The notes under the pieces: generated by a model
Told to the model about the DNA's origin: nothing
What the model saw: only the letters and a program-made list of their open reading frames with translations
The model's database searches: none
Position numbers and translations under genes: made by a program
Shown here: piece by piece, positions 8,130-17,400 of the stretch
How the letters are laid out: every line of letters starts with the position of its first letter
Position numbering within the stretch: the stretch's first letter is position 1
From: Paenibacillus barcinonensis
GTDB taxonomy: Bacteria; Bacillota; Bacilli; Paenibacillales; Paenibacillaceae
NCBI RefSeq assembly: GCF_003217495.1
Contig: NZ_QJSW01000022.1
Span: forward strand, 20,764-84,763
Reading direction: 5' to 3'
DNA: 64,000 nucleotides

Positions 8130-9668
8130 TTAAGGTATATACAGAATTTGTCCTTCTTCTACAATCTGTTCGCTCAAACGATTATATAGCTGGAGCTCCC
8201 GGGTACTGAGTTGATAACGATCAGCAATGGCATCAAGTGTATCCTCACGTTGCACAATGCACAGCTTCACTTTGCGGAACGGAGTCTGATCCACAATAGT
8301 TCCGAGGAATAAATTTTTCCACTCCACCTCTTCCGTCTGACTCTCATCTTCAGGAATGATTCCAGCAGGAGCATCTTCCGTGCGTTCTCCATCTGCTTCA
8401 CGAGCAGCGCGGCCGGAGGAGGATAACAGTGAGGAAATGCCTACTCCCTCTTCGGATCGTGGTGACGATTCCTTTTTACTGCCAAAAGCAACCTTCAACT
8501 CCGGCTTGTCTTCCGTCTCAGCCACCGGTTCAGGCACATTCTCTCCATACTGGAGCAAAGCCTCTGCTTCCACAGCCTCCTTCACAACCCGCTCATCGTC
8601 TACGTTAGCTGCTTCGGAGGAGGCAAAAACATCCTGCCAGTTCTCTGTCTGCGGCTGAGCCGGTGCACCGCCCGCGTCCTGCTCACCTTGCTGTCCGCCG
8701 GATCGCGCTTCTTCAAAGTGCCAGACTTCCGGCTGATGCTCTAACCTTTTTGGCTCCTCCTCCGAACGAGGCGAGAATTCACCTTCCAGATCGGCCGATG
8801 CTGTAGTATCGGAAATGCTGCTGAGCGAAGCTTCAGACCATGCCGCTGTGGCTTCGTCTTCGATCGGAAGCAACGGTTCAGATTCAGGATAAGAAGCCAG
8901 TCTATCTGCTGTCTCCGCCATGAATGACGAGATAGGCGAAGATACTTCGTTTTCCATAGTGGCGGGACTCCAATCGGACCGTGGCAGTTCTTCTTGATAC
9001 GCTTCTGTCTGTTCCCTCAAGGACAGATCTGCGGATTCAGGAGAACCGTACGCAACAAGCTCCGCATTCGCCAGTTCCTCATCCTCGCTCCGTTGAAACT
9101 GCTCTTGCTGCTGGGCATAAGCTTGATCCATTCCGCCAAACTGCTGGTACTGATCTAACGAATCATACTGGCCGGCTTGCCCGTACTGCTCCGAATGCTC
9201 AGATGTCTGGAACTGTCCCGGCTCGTCTGCACGGCTATCCGACTGAGCCTCAGATGAATGAACCACCGTGAATTCATCTGCTGTCCATACCTGCGGCTCC
9301 TCTACCGGAAAACCTTCAATGCCTCGCAAGGACAATACCCCTGTAATGTTCAAGCTTCGGCTGGACAACAGATCCACATCAAAATTTTCAATCTCGATGG
9401 AAATATCATCAATGGATCTAACTCTGTTGAGCGGCACCGTAATTTCAACAGGTATAAAGTGCTTTAATTCTTCCGAATCGTCGCTTTCCCCCCGGTACGC
9501 TCCTGTAAGCAGCAGATGTCCACGCAAGGTCGCATGATCGTCCTGTCCAATGACTTGAATACGTGGATATAACTCAATTTCCTCCAGTTCCTCAATGGCA
9601 GGCACTCCCTCAGATAAATGAACGCGCTCATAAATATCGAACCGCAAACCATAAGGTTGATTCAACAA
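8130..9668 (-). CDS. spoVID: Stage VI sporulation protein D, coat assembly, LysM
   Basis: Coat morphogenetic protein that in B. subtilis encases the forespore and recruits SafA. The N-terminal ~120 residues match the SpoVID core (RFDIYERVHLSEG..., PVEITVPLNRV). A long acidic, Glu/Gln/Ser-rich disordered middle (about 130-460) follows, then a C-terminal LysM domain (about 468-512). The start is TTG 9668, nine bases after AGGAGG. At 512 residues it is shorter than the 575 of B. subtilis. Position between the hem operon and valS is conserved, but the neighbour ysxE of B. subtilis is absent. Confidence 0.88.
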   Translation of the reverse strand: MLNQPYGLRFDIYERVHLSEGVPAIEELEEIELYPRIQVIGQDDHATLRGHLLLTGAYRGESDDSEELKHFIPVEITVPLNRVRSIDDISIEIENFDVDLLSSRSLNITGVLSLRGIEGFPVEEPQVWTADEFTVVHSSEAQSDSRADEPGQFQTSEHSEQYGQAGQYDSLDQYQQFGGMDQAYAQQQEQFQRSEDEELANAELVAYGSPESADLSLREQTEAYQEELPRSDWSPATMENEVSSPISSFMAETADRLASYPESEPLLPIEDEATAAWSEASLSSISDTTASADLEGEFSPRSEEEPKRLEHQPEVWHFEEARSGGQQGEQDAGGAPAQPQTENWQDVFASSEAANVDDERVVKEAVEAEALLQYGENVPEPVAETEDKPELKVAFGSKKESSPRSEEGVGISSLLSSSGRAAREADGERTEDAPAGIIPEDESQTEEVEWKNLFLGTIVDQTPFRKVKLCIVQREDTLDAIADRYQLSTRELQLYNRLSEQIVEEGQILYIP

Positions 9669-9849
9669 AGGTGGCGTCCTCCTTTCGGCATATGTTCACC
9701 ATGATCCTTCTCATGGGACTGATCCATGGTCCAATCCTTCGTTACCCATCTATATGCCTTAAATGGGATGGGCATGCCACCTTTTGTGAAAAGCCTGCCC
9801 AGATTTCAATGTTCATTTCATCCTTGAGATTTAAGCGCTCGCAGAAAAC

Positions 9850-9880
9850 AAAAAAACGGACCCGTTACTCAGGTCCGCTC
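9850..9880 (-). terminator. Terminator of the heme operon, overlapping the last stop codon
   Basis: Minus strand GCGGACC / GGGTCCG stem with a tail of seven T residues. The stop codon of the pseudouridine synthase lies inside the hairpin, so termination begins within the gene's own end. Confidence 0.85.
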
Positions 9881-10789
9881 TCCGCCCATGTTACTTTCTC
9901 TTGCAGCCAATTGTTCAAAATCCGCTGGCCACGGGTCTTCTACTTCAATTAAAGCTCCTGTTAAAGGATGATCAAAGCTCAGCTTCTCCCCATGCAGTGC
10001 CTGCCTGCCAATAAGATCAGAACGTCCTCCATACAGCTTGTCCCCTACAAGCGGATGTCCAACATGACTAAGATGCACACGAATCTGATGTGTACGTCCC
10101 GTCTCCAGCTTCAAGCGTACGAGTGTTGCTCTCTCCCATACATGCACAATGCTCACCTGGGTAACAGCATCCTGCCCTCCATCAGAAACACGTCTGCGCT
10201 GCTTATGATGCCTGTCTTTGCCGATAGGCGCATCAATGGTGCGAAGTTCACTGGAGATTCGGCCGTCAGCGATGGCAACATACTGGCGATCAATGGCCTT
10301 ACGACGCATTGCTTCGTCCAGTTTCGCGAGTGAAAATGCAGTTTTGGCATACAATACTGGTCCTGTCGTATCCTCATCCAAGCGATGGACATGACGCACG
10401 CTCGTCTCCATTCCATTCATCTCGTAATATGAGGCTACAGCATGATCCAGTGTAATGGCCTGATCCCCACGACTACCATCCGGGTGAAGCTTCATGCCAG
10501 CCGGTTTATGCACCACGAGACAGAAATCATCCTCGTACAGTACGTTCAGATCAGCCCAGCGCGGCTCCACACCTAGCGGCTGAGCAGCAAAAAGGGCCAG
10601 CCGAAGCCGGTCCCCTGCTAGCTGAATGCCTTGCGTTGCCTTGAGCTGGCGAAGCAGCTTCTCCGGGAATTGAAGCTCGGCCAGAAGCCATTGATCGGCA
10701 GCAGCCTGCTTATCTGCTTTTCCAGTGACCGCCTTGCCCGGCATCAGCTCAAGCCATTGTCCGCGGCGTTTCCAGCTTCGCATGCTCAT
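9869..10789 (-). CDS. RluA/RluD-family RNA pseudouridine synthase
   Basis: Isomerises uridine in rRNA or tRNA. Catalytic motif HRLDEDTTG (Asp138) and the C-terminal GRTHQIRVH motif are intact; 306 residues. The first ~60 residues occupy the place of an S4 domain but show no clear S4 motif. ATG overlaps the hemL stop by 4 bp (ATGA), making it the last gene of the heme operon. The exact target nucleotide cannot be told; B. subtilis has several such paralogues. Confidence 0.88.
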   Translation of the reverse strand: MSMRSWKRRGQWLELMPGKAVTGKADKQAAADQWLLAELQFPEKLLRQLKATQGIQLAGDRLRLALFAAQPLGVEPRWADLNVLYEDDFCLVVHKPAGMKLHPDGSRGDQAITLDHAVASYYEMNGMETSVRHVHRLDEDTTGPVLYAKTAFSLAKLDEAMRRKAIDRQYVAIADGRISSELRTIDAPIGKDRHHKQRRRVSDGGQDAVTQVSIVHVWERATLVRLKLETGRTHQIRVHLSHVGHPLVGDKLYGGRSDLIGRQALHGEKLSFDHPLTGALIEVEDPWPADFEQLAARESNMGGERT

Positions 10790-12090
10790 AATGATTGCAA
10801 AGCCTTGCGGTTCGCCTCAATGGTATCTTCGATATCCTGCTCTGTATGCACACCAGAGACAAACATCCCCTCATACTGAGATGGCGCCACACTAACGCCT
10901 AGATCAATCATCGTTGCAAAATAACGGCGGAATTGATCCAGATTGCTTTCTTTGGCAATATCATAATTGGTTACCGGTACGGCACTGAAAAATGGACATA
11001 CCATAGAGCCCACACGGTTAATTGTTACCGCCACGCCTGCTTCTGCTGCATTTTTCTCGAATCCGGCCTGCAATCGTGCGGACAGTAGCTCAAGACGATC
11101 ATACACCTCTGGTGTCAACAGCTTGAGCGTTGTATAACCTGCAGCCATCGCCAGCGGATTACCACTTAATGTTCCAGCCTGATAGATGGGTCCTGTTGGA
11201 GCGATCTGCTCCATCAGATCCCTGCGTCCGCCATAAGCACCTACTGGAAGCCCACCGCCGATAACTTTACCCAGACACGTCAGATCCGGTGTAACACCGA
11301 ATCTCCCTTGCGCGCAGTTCAAGCCTACGCGGAATCCAGTCATGACCTCGTCGAAGATCAGCAGACTGCCATACTCCGTAGTCACGCTGCGCAGGCCTTC
11401 CAGAAAACCGGTAGCTGGAGGAACTACACCCATATTCCCTGCAACCGGCTCTACAATTACAGCGGCAATCTCTTCTCCGAATCGTTCAAAAGCAAGGCGC
11501 ACGGACTGCAAATCATTGTAAGGCACCGTGATTGTATTCAGGGCTACGCCCTCTGGCACCCCAGGGCTGTCTGGCAATCCCAGTGTAGCCACACCCGATC
11601 CAGCCTTGATTAACAAGCTGTCAGCATGTCCATGATAGGAACCCTCGAATTTCAAAATTTTGCTGCGTCCTGTTACACCTCGTGCCAGTCGAATCGCGCT
11701 CATCGTAGCTTCTGTACCTGAATTCACCATGCGCACAATATCAATGGATGGTACACGCTCACACACAAGCTTGGCCATTTCCGTCTCAAGCAGTGTTGGT
11801 GCACCAAAGCTTGTACCTTTCAGAGCGGTTTCGCGCAGCGCCTCAACAACCTCAGGATGCGCATGTCCCATAATTAACGGTCCCCATGAACCTACATAGT
11901 CAATGAACATATTGCCATCAATATCATAGATTTTGGAGCCTTCTCCACGCTCAGCATAGATCGGCGTGAGTCCGACGGATTTGAATGCGCGAACAGGGCT
12001 GTTGACCCCTCCAGGTATGTACTGCTTGGCTTCTTCAAATGCGCTACGCGAGCGCTCATCATTACGGCGATTGCCTTGTTGTGCAGTCAT
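10786..12090 (-). CDS. hemL: Glutamate-1-semialdehyde 2,1-aminomutase
   Basis: PLP enzyme converting glutamate-1-semialdehyde to 5-aminolevulinate, the second committed step of the C5 heme pathway. Motifs: GGVNSPVRAF near the N-terminus, GSYHGHADS, FDEVMTGFR and the PLP-lysine segment LGKVIGGGLPVGAYGG. ATG 12090 is preferred over the ATG two codons upstream because AGGAGG directly abuts the latter and lies six bases from the former. Length 434. Cytoplasmic; its substrate is made by HemA, encoded in the same operon. Confidence 0.98.
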   Translation of the reverse strand: MTAQQGNRRNDERSRSAFEEAKQYIPGGVNSPVRAFKSVGLTPIYAERGEGSKIYDIDGNMFIDYVGSWGPLIMGHAHPEVVEALRETALKGTSFGAPTLLETEMAKLVCERVPSIDIVRMVNSGTEATMSAIRLARGVTGRSKILKFEGSYHGHADSLLIKAGSGVATLGLPDSPGVPEGVALNTITVPYNDLQSVRLAFERFGEEIAAVIVEPVAGNMGVVPPATGFLEGLRSVTTEYGSLLIFDEVMTGFRVGLNCAQGRFGVTPDLTCLGKVIGGGLPVGAYGGRRDLMEQIAPTGPIYQAGTLSGNPLAMAAGYTTLKLLTPEVYDRLELLSARLQAGFEKNAAEAGVAVTINRVGSMVCPFFSAVPVTNYDIAKESNLDQFRRYFATMIDLGVSVAPSQYEGMFVSGVHTEQDIEDTIEANRKALQSL

Positions 12091-12223
12091 GAACATCCTC
12101 CTTGATATAAAGGCCCAGCCTTTCAGATGGGATGCAGCCTAATTGTACTTGCCGCAGCGCTCTCTTGAAAAAACAAGGCCTATTGTCGTTTTTAAATCTA
12201 ATTGCAAGGTGTGAACACCAATT

Positions 12224-13225
12224 TTACTTTTCAGCCAGCCAGCGGGATGCATCCTTGGCATAGTAGGTAATAATCATGTCCGCCCCTGCGCGTTTCATGC
12301 TCAGCAAAATTTCCATAGCTACCTTTTTCTCATCAATCCATCCCTGAATTGCGGCAGCCTTCACCATGGCATACTCTCCACTTACATTGTAAGCTACGAG
12401 CGGAAGATCAAACTGGTCCTTGATCGTACGCATAATATCCAGATAAGACAAGGATGGTTTCACCATCAGCATGTCCGCTCCCTCAAGCACATCCGTCTCG
12501 GCCTCACGCAGTGCCTCACGAGCATTCGCCGGATCCATCTGATAAGATTTCCGATCCCCGAATTGCGGAGTGGAATCCGCGGCTTCACGAAATGGTCCGT
12601 AGAATGCCGAAGCGTATTTGACAGAATAGGACATGATTGGAATATGGTTGAATCCATGCTCATCGAGACCCGCACGAATGGCCTGTACAAAACCATCCAT
12701 CATGTTCGAAGGGGCAATAATATCGGCGCCGGCTTTTGCCTGCGATACTGCCGTTTTGACAAGCAACTCCAGAGATTCATCATTCAGTACATCACCGCAG
12801 ATGTGCCCGTCAACCTCGGTAGTATGCACCATTCCGCAGTGACCATGATCTGTAAATTCGCAAAGACAAGTATCGGCAATAACCAGCAGCTCAGGATACC
12901 AGGATTTGATTAATCTCGTCGCCTCCTGCACAATGCCATCCTCTGCAAACCCGGACGAGCCCACGCTGTCCTTCGTTTCCGGAATACCAAACAGAAGCAC
13001 AGCCGGAATACCCAGTTCGGCAATGTCTTTCACTTCTTCTTGCAGACGATCCAGCGAGAAGCGGAATACGCCTGGCATGGACTTGATCTCCGACTTCACA
13101 TTTTCACCATAAGTGATGTAGATCGGTTGAATAAAATCATCCACCGTCAAATGTGTCTCTCTCACCATATTACGAATGCCTGCCGATTGACGTAACCGGC
13201 GATGACGTACGATTGGAAAACCCAT
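12224..13225 (-). CDS. hemB: Porphobilinogen synthase (ALA dehydratase)
   Basis: Condenses two 5-aminolevulinates to porphobilinogen. Both Schiff-base lysine regions are present (SYSVKYASAFYGPFREA and MVKPSLSYLDI), with a zinc-type cysteine cluster CLCEFTDHGHCG. Length 333 from ATG 13225, ten bases after AGGAGG; GTG two codons upstream is an alternative with shorter spacing. The 133-bp gap to the preceding hemD gene holds alternative hairpins and might be an internal control point. Confidence 0.97.
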   Translation of the reverse strand: MGFPIVRHRRLRQSAGIRNMVRETHLTVDDFIQPIYITYGENVKSEIKSMPGVFRFSLDRLQEEVKDIAELGIPAVLLFGIPETKDSVGSSGFAEDGIVQEATRLIKSWYPELLVIADTCLCEFTDHGHCGMVHTTEVDGHICGDVLNDESLELLVKTAVSQAKAGADIIAPSNMMDGFVQAIRAGLDEHGFNHIPIMSYSVKYASAFYGPFREAADSTPQFGDRKSYQMDPANAREALREAETDVLEGADMLMVKPSLSYLDIMRTIKDQFDLPLVAYNVSGEYAMVKAAAIQGWIDEKKVAMEILLSMKRAGADMIITYYAKDASRWLAEK

Positions 13226-13277
13226 AAACACTCTACCTCCTGATATTTTATTTTAAATCGAACAACTAAGGAAAATT

Positions 13278-13326
13278 ACCGGCAAAAAGGGAAGCGCGCC
13301 GGTTCTTCACGAATTCAGCACGCTTC
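13278..13326 (-). other. Mutually exclusive hairpins between hemD and hemB
   Basis: ACCGGC (13278-13283) can pair with GCCGGT (13298-13303). The loop of that hairpin begins GAAGCG (13291-13296), which can instead pair with CGCTTC (13321-13326). Only one stem can form at a time. No T-run follows, so this is suggestive of RNA processing or attenuation rather than proof of it. Confidence 0.3.
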
Positions 13327-13358
13327 ATATGTTCAGCCGAAGCCTGTCATAACCTCTG

Positions 13359-14939
13359 TTATCGGTGTAACTGATCTACTGATGTTTGAACAGCGCTCCC
13401 GTGATCCGCACGTTTCCACTCACACAAAACATCAATCAAACTGGTCATCGTTGCTTCCTCAGCCATCAACGTGACCTTTAGCCCGGCTGCCTCAGCCGTT
13501 TGCGCCGTAACCGGGCCAATACATGCCACCTCTATTCCCTGCAGCAGCGGCAGAGGATCCTGCACACCCATACGCTCAAGCATCTTGAAAAAGTTCTTCA
13601 CGGTGGAGGAGCTGGTAAAGGTCACTGCGTGAATGCCACCCTCTTCAAGTAGCTTTAATAATTCATCGTCTTCCTCACCTGCAAGAATGGTGTCATAGAT
13701 AATGGCCTCGGTAACGTTCAATCCACGTTCCCTCATCTGCTCTGGCAACCAGGAGCGGGCAAGATCTCCATGGGGTATAAGAACGTTCTGACCTGCCTTT
13801 AATTCACTTTCAAAGGCTTCAAGCATGCCTTCGGCCTGAAAAGGACCTTTCACAACCTCAGGCGCAATCCCGTGCTTGCGCAGTGCTTCTGCTGTGGACG
13901 GGCCAACTGCCGCAATTCTTGCCTGATGAAGCGAGCGAATATCCTTGCCTTCATTTTCAAGGTGACGGAAGAAAAACTCCACGCCATTGACACTTGTGAA
14001 AAAGACCCAATCAAACGTATTTAACGCATGCAGCGCATCTTTGACACTTCGCTTGGCGGATTCACTGGATGGCATGACCGTCTCGATCACAGGAAACTCA
14101 TACGGTTCACCGCCAAGTTCCTCAATGCGATTCACCAATTCACTTGCCTGACTGCGGGCACGAGTAACCAGAATTCGTTTGCCAAAGAGCGGCATGGCCT
14201 CAGCCCATTTCAACTGCTCCCGCTGATTGACCACATCCCCAACTACAATCACGGCTGGTGGCTGAAAATTCGCTGCGATCACTTTAGCTTCGATATCCTC
14301 CAGCGTTCCCGTAATGGTATCCTGCTCTGCTCGTGTTCCCCAACGAACAAGCGCTACAGGGGTACTGGCCGGACGACCGTGACGAATAAGCTGTTCACTG
14401 ATATACCCAATTTTGGCAACACCCATCATAAATACCAGTGTACCCGTCGCATTCGTCACCTTATCCCAGTGGATGCTGCGATCCAGCTTGTCCGGGCTTT
14501 CATGACCGGTAATAATCGAGATGGAGGAAGCATAGTCACGATGTGTCACCGGAATACCCGCGTAGGCGGGTACGCTGATGGCTGCTGTAACACCGGGTAC
14601 AATCTCAAACGGAATGCCATTTTTGTGCAGCAGCTCCGCCTCTTCACCTACTCGTCCAAATATCGTCGGGTCTCCGCCTTTGAGGCGCACAACGACCTTG
14701 CCTTCAAGAGCGAGATCCACAAGCAGCTGGTTAATCTCTTCCTGTTTCATCGTATGTCGATCCGGCCTTTTCCCCACATAAATCTTGACTGCACCGGGTT
14801 TCATCAGTTTTAACAAACGTGGACTTGCCAAACGATCGTATACGACCGCATCTGCCTTGCCGATGGTCTCCCATCCTTTTACCGTAATCAGCCTTGCATC
14901 CCCAGGACCTGCACCTACCAAAAAGACCTTGCCCGCCAT
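13359..14939 (-). CDS. Fused uroporphyrinogen-III C-methyltransferase / uroporphyrinogen-III synthase
   Basis: Two enzymes in one 526-residue chain. Residues 1-245 are SUMT (CobA type: GAGPGDARLITVKG, VVRLKGGDPTIFGR), which methylates uroporphyrinogen III to precorrin-2. Residues ~255-515 are HemD (RILVTRARSQASEL, FFTSVNGVEFFF, FTSSSTVKNF), which makes uroporphyrinogen III. B. subtilis has a separate hemD; this fusion joins the heme branch point with siroheme/cobalamin entry. ATG 14939 has AGGGGA upstream and follows the hemC stop by 4 bp; a longer frame upstream is not needed. Confidence 0.95.
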   Translation of the reverse strand: MAGKVFLVGAGPGDARLITVKGWETIGKADAVVYDRLASPRLLKLMKPGAVKIYVGKRPDRHTMKQEEINQLLVDLALEGKVVVRLKGGDPTIFGRVGEEAELLHKNGIPFEIVPGVTAAISVPAYAGIPVTHRDYASSISIITGHESPDKLDRSIHWDKVTNATGTLVFMMGVAKIGYISEQLIRHGRPASTPVALVRWGTRAEQDTITGTLEDIEAKVIAANFQPPAVIVVGDVVNQREQLKWAEAMPLFGKRILVTRARSQASELVNRIEELGGEPYEFPVIETVMPSSESAKRSVKDALHALNTFDWVFFTSVNGVEFFFRHLENEGKDIRSLHQARIAAVGPSTAEALRKHGIAPEVVKGPFQAEGMLEAFESELKAGQNVLIPHGDLARSWLPEQMRERGLNVTEAIIYDTILAGEEDDELLKLLEEGGIHAVTFTSSSTVKNFFKMLERMGVQDPLPLLQGIEVACIGPVTAQTAEAAGLKVTLMAEEATMTSLIDVLCEWKRADHGSAVQTSVDQLHR

Positions 14940-14943
14940 GCCT

Positions 14944-15900
14944 TCATCCCCTAACTTCTGCCAGTATCTGTTCCGCTCCGCGATCAATCAATCTCCAGGC
15001 CACTTCTTCTCCCAAACGTGCTGGATCTTTGCCGCTCAACGTTTCCTTGAGAATCAGTCCACCATCCGGTGAACCGACCATACCTGTTAATTGTAACTTG
15101 TTTTCACTGTTCAGGGAATCTGCTTCTTGTCCTGGCACCCATACTGCATGAGCACCAATAGGCACCTGACAGCCTCCATTCAACACACTGAGGAAACGGC
15201 GTTCTGCCAGAACTGGCGATGCGGTTGCCGGGTCATTATATAGGGACAGCAGATGCAACAGTTCCTCGTCATCCTCTCTGCATTCAATCCCAAGTGCTCC
15301 CTGGCCTACAGCCGGAAGACAAGCCTCCTCGGACAAATACTCCGTAATCCGATCCTGCCAGCCCATTCGATACAAGCCAGCTGCGGCCAGAATAATCGCA
15401 TCCAGTCCTTCGGTTTCCAGCTTGCGCAGACGGGAGTCGATGTTGCCCCGAATGGATTCCAGCTGCAGGTCCGGGCGATAGGCCTTGAGCTGACTTGATC
15501 TGCGCAGACTGCTCGTACCCACCCGTGCGCCTTCTGGCAGCTGATCGAGCGTGAGTCCTTCGCGTGATACCAGCGCATCTCGCGGGTCAGCTCTCCTTGG
15601 AACAGCACCATTGATTAAACCTTCCGGCAATTCAGAAGGCATATCCTTCATACTGTGCACGGCCATATCAATCGTACGATCCAGCATCGCCTGCTCAATT
15701 TCCTTCACAAACAGCCCTTTGCCGCCCACTTTCGACAATGTGACATCCAATATGAGGTCACCCTTGGTCACGATCTTATGTACCTCAAAATCAAAAGCTA
15801 AACCTTCTCGCTCACAGATGTCGCGTAAATCCTGAATGACGTATCCGGTCTGAGTTAACGCCAAAGCACTCTGTCTGCTGCCCACTTTTATTGTACGCAT
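14944..15900 (-). CDS. hemC: Porphobilinogen deaminase (hydroxymethylbilane synthase)
   Basis: Polymerises four porphobilinogens into hydroxymethylbilane on a covalently held dipyrromethane. N-terminal VGSRQSALALTQT, the catalytic VHSMKDMPSELPEG and the cofactor-cysteine segment NGGCQVPIGAHA are intact; 318 residues. It sits 2 bp after the precorrin-2 dehydrogenase gene and 4 bp before the CobA-HemD fusion, consistent with coordinated flux. Confidence 0.98.
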   Translation of the reverse strand: MRTIKVGSRQSALALTQTGYVIQDLRDICEREGLAFDFEVHKIVTKGDLILDVTLSKVGGKGLFVKEIEQAMLDRTIDMAVHSMKDMPSELPEGLINGAVPRRADPRDALVSREGLTLDQLPEGARVGTSSLRRSSQLKAYRPDLQLESIRGNIDSRLRKLETEGLDAIILAAAGLYRMGWQDRITEYLSEEACLPAVGQGALGIECREDDEELLHLLSLYNDPATASPVLAERRFLSVLNGGCQVPIGAHAVWVPGQEADSLNSENKLQLTGMVGSPDGGLILKETLSGKDPARLGEEVAWRLIDRGAEQILAEVRG

Positions 15901-15902
15901 AT

Positions 15903-16553
15903 CTACATTTCCTCCTGATTACGGGATATCCAGTCCCCGATTTCTTCTGCAGTCCACCAATGAAACTGGCCTGTACGTATCTTCTCGAGCATATTCATCT
16001 CCGTCAGACGCCGTAGCAGCTTGCTTCTTACAGCCGGAGACAGCTCACGTGATTTAATTTCCATTCTCATCTGGTGCAAAAAATCAAGATACGTCTCGTA
16101 CTCATCTCCAAACTGACGTTCAAGCACGGCACGAATCTCGGCCGCCGCCGCAGGACCTGCACCAGCAGTCGAGATCGCAATGCTTAGCCGCCCTCGTCTA
16201 ACTACACTCGGCGTAATAAAACGGCTGTTGCCGGAAGACATGGCGTCATTCACCAGAATAGAGGCAGCTTCGGCCTCCTGTACGACAGACGTATTTACGA
16301 GCAAATCATCCGTAGCTGCATATACGAGAAAGGCCCCCCGCAAATCACCATTGCGGTAGGACCGGGCTATCCACTCGATACGGGATTCCTGATGCAGTTG
16401 TTCAAGTTCCGGCGTAAGCTGAGGACTGATGACCGTAATTCGAGCTTCCCCCAGCAGCAGCCCCTTCACTTTACGCTCGGCAACACGACCGCCGCCGATC
16501 ACACAGATGGACTTGCCTGAAGTATTCACATAAATCGGCGTGTAGTGTTCCAT
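15903..16553 (-). CDS. Precorrin-2 dehydrogenase (siroheme synthase, Met8/CysG-N type)
   Basis: Oxidises precorrin-2 to sirohydrochlorin with NAD. N-terminal Rossmann loop VIGGGRVAERKVKGLL and central GNSRFITPSVVRRGRLSIAIST are characteristic. 216 residues from ATG 16553; the open frame runs 30 codons further into hemX but lacks a binding site there, while GGGAGAGTGAGAGAT precedes this ATG. With the SUMT half of the next fusion it completes two of three siroheme steps; a ferrochelatase gene is not seen nearby. Confidence 0.92.
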   Translation of the reverse strand: MEHYTPIYVNTSGKSICVIGGGRVAERKVKGLLLGEARITVISPQLTPELEQLHQESRIEWIARSYRNGDLRGAFLVYAATDDLLVNTSVVQEAEAASILVNDAMSSGNSRFITPSVVRRGRLSIAISTAGAGPAAAAEIRAVLERQFGDEYETYLDFLHQMRMEIKSRELSPAVRSKLLRRLTEMNMLEKIRTGQFHWWTAEEIGDWISRNQEEM

Positions 16554-16558
16554 ATCTC

Positions 16559-17395
16559 TCACTCTCCCGTCCAGCGATGAAATGCCGAATATGCATTGGA
16601 TAAAAAGCTGATTATGACAAACGCATATCCGATTAATGTCCATCTGGACATGACCATCATGGAAAACTGCTTTCTTCTTTTCACCACAAAATAACCAACA
16701 TAAATGGCAATGGCCAGACCTGTCGCAATGACTTTCAGGTCGAGCAGCAGATGCCAGCGCCGTTCTGCCACGATGGACAAAACCGCCAGCACGACGGATA
16801 CACCCAATAGCGGTGTGCCAATCAAGGTTGCACCATCCATATACTTGCCAATGACCTCAAGACTGGGCAGACGTCGTACCGTATCATTCCACTTTTTGTT
16901 CTTCAATCTGTGGTGCAGAAACAGATACAGCAGCGCAAAAACGGATGCCACCGTAAGAGCTGCAAAGCCCAGGTTCGCCAGCGTGATGTGCATGATCAGC
17001 AAACCATGAACCGTCTGCCAATTGTGCAGCGATATTTCACCCGCCGTAAACCATAAGCGATTAAGCACGGTCACTGAGAACCCTACGATGTTAAGCAGCA
17101 GAATAACAAATTCCGAACGCTGAACCCGGGTCATAATCAGTGACATCAGCACAATACTGAAAGAAAAGATAAACAAAAAGTCAAATGTCGTATATATCGG
17201 GAAGTGACCTTCAGTCCACATCCGCATAATTACATGGGTCACCTGCAGCACCCAAACAACAACAAGAAACCCTGTGCCTGTCCGCTTCGCCCCCGCATTG
17301 CGTCGAATGCAGTCCGAGAAATAGAACAGTAGGCTCAGGGCATACATATAAATTAAAGCCTCATAGACTTGCTCAGCAAGGGTCAAACTCCCCAC
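16559..17395 (-). CDS. hemX: HemX / CcsA-like integral membrane protein
   Basis: 278 residues with about eight hydrophobic helices and the tryptophan/histidine-rich pattern of the cytochrome-c assembly (CcsA/ResC) family. In B. subtilis HemX is a membrane protein that lowers HemA abundance. It lies between hemA and the siroheme gene in the conserved order. GTG 17395 is chosen because the aligned N-terminus fits HemX length; the binding site there (AAGGCGG) is very close, so the exact start is uncertain. Confidence 0.88.
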   Translation of the reverse strand: MGSLTLAEQVYEALIYMYALSLLFYFSDCIRRNAGAKRTGTGFLVVVWVLQVTHVIMRMWTEGHFPIYTTFDFLFIFSFSIVLMSLIMTRVQRSEFVILLLNIVGFSVTVLNRLWFTAGEISLHNWQTVHGLLIMHITLANLGFAALTVASVFALLYLFLHHRLKNKKWNDTVRRLPSLEVIGKYMDGATLIGTPLLGVSVVLAVLSIVAERRWHLLLDLKVIATGLAIAIYVGYFVVKRRKQFSMMVMSRWTLIGYAFVIISFLSNAYSAFHRWTGE

Positions 17396-17400
17396 CCGCC

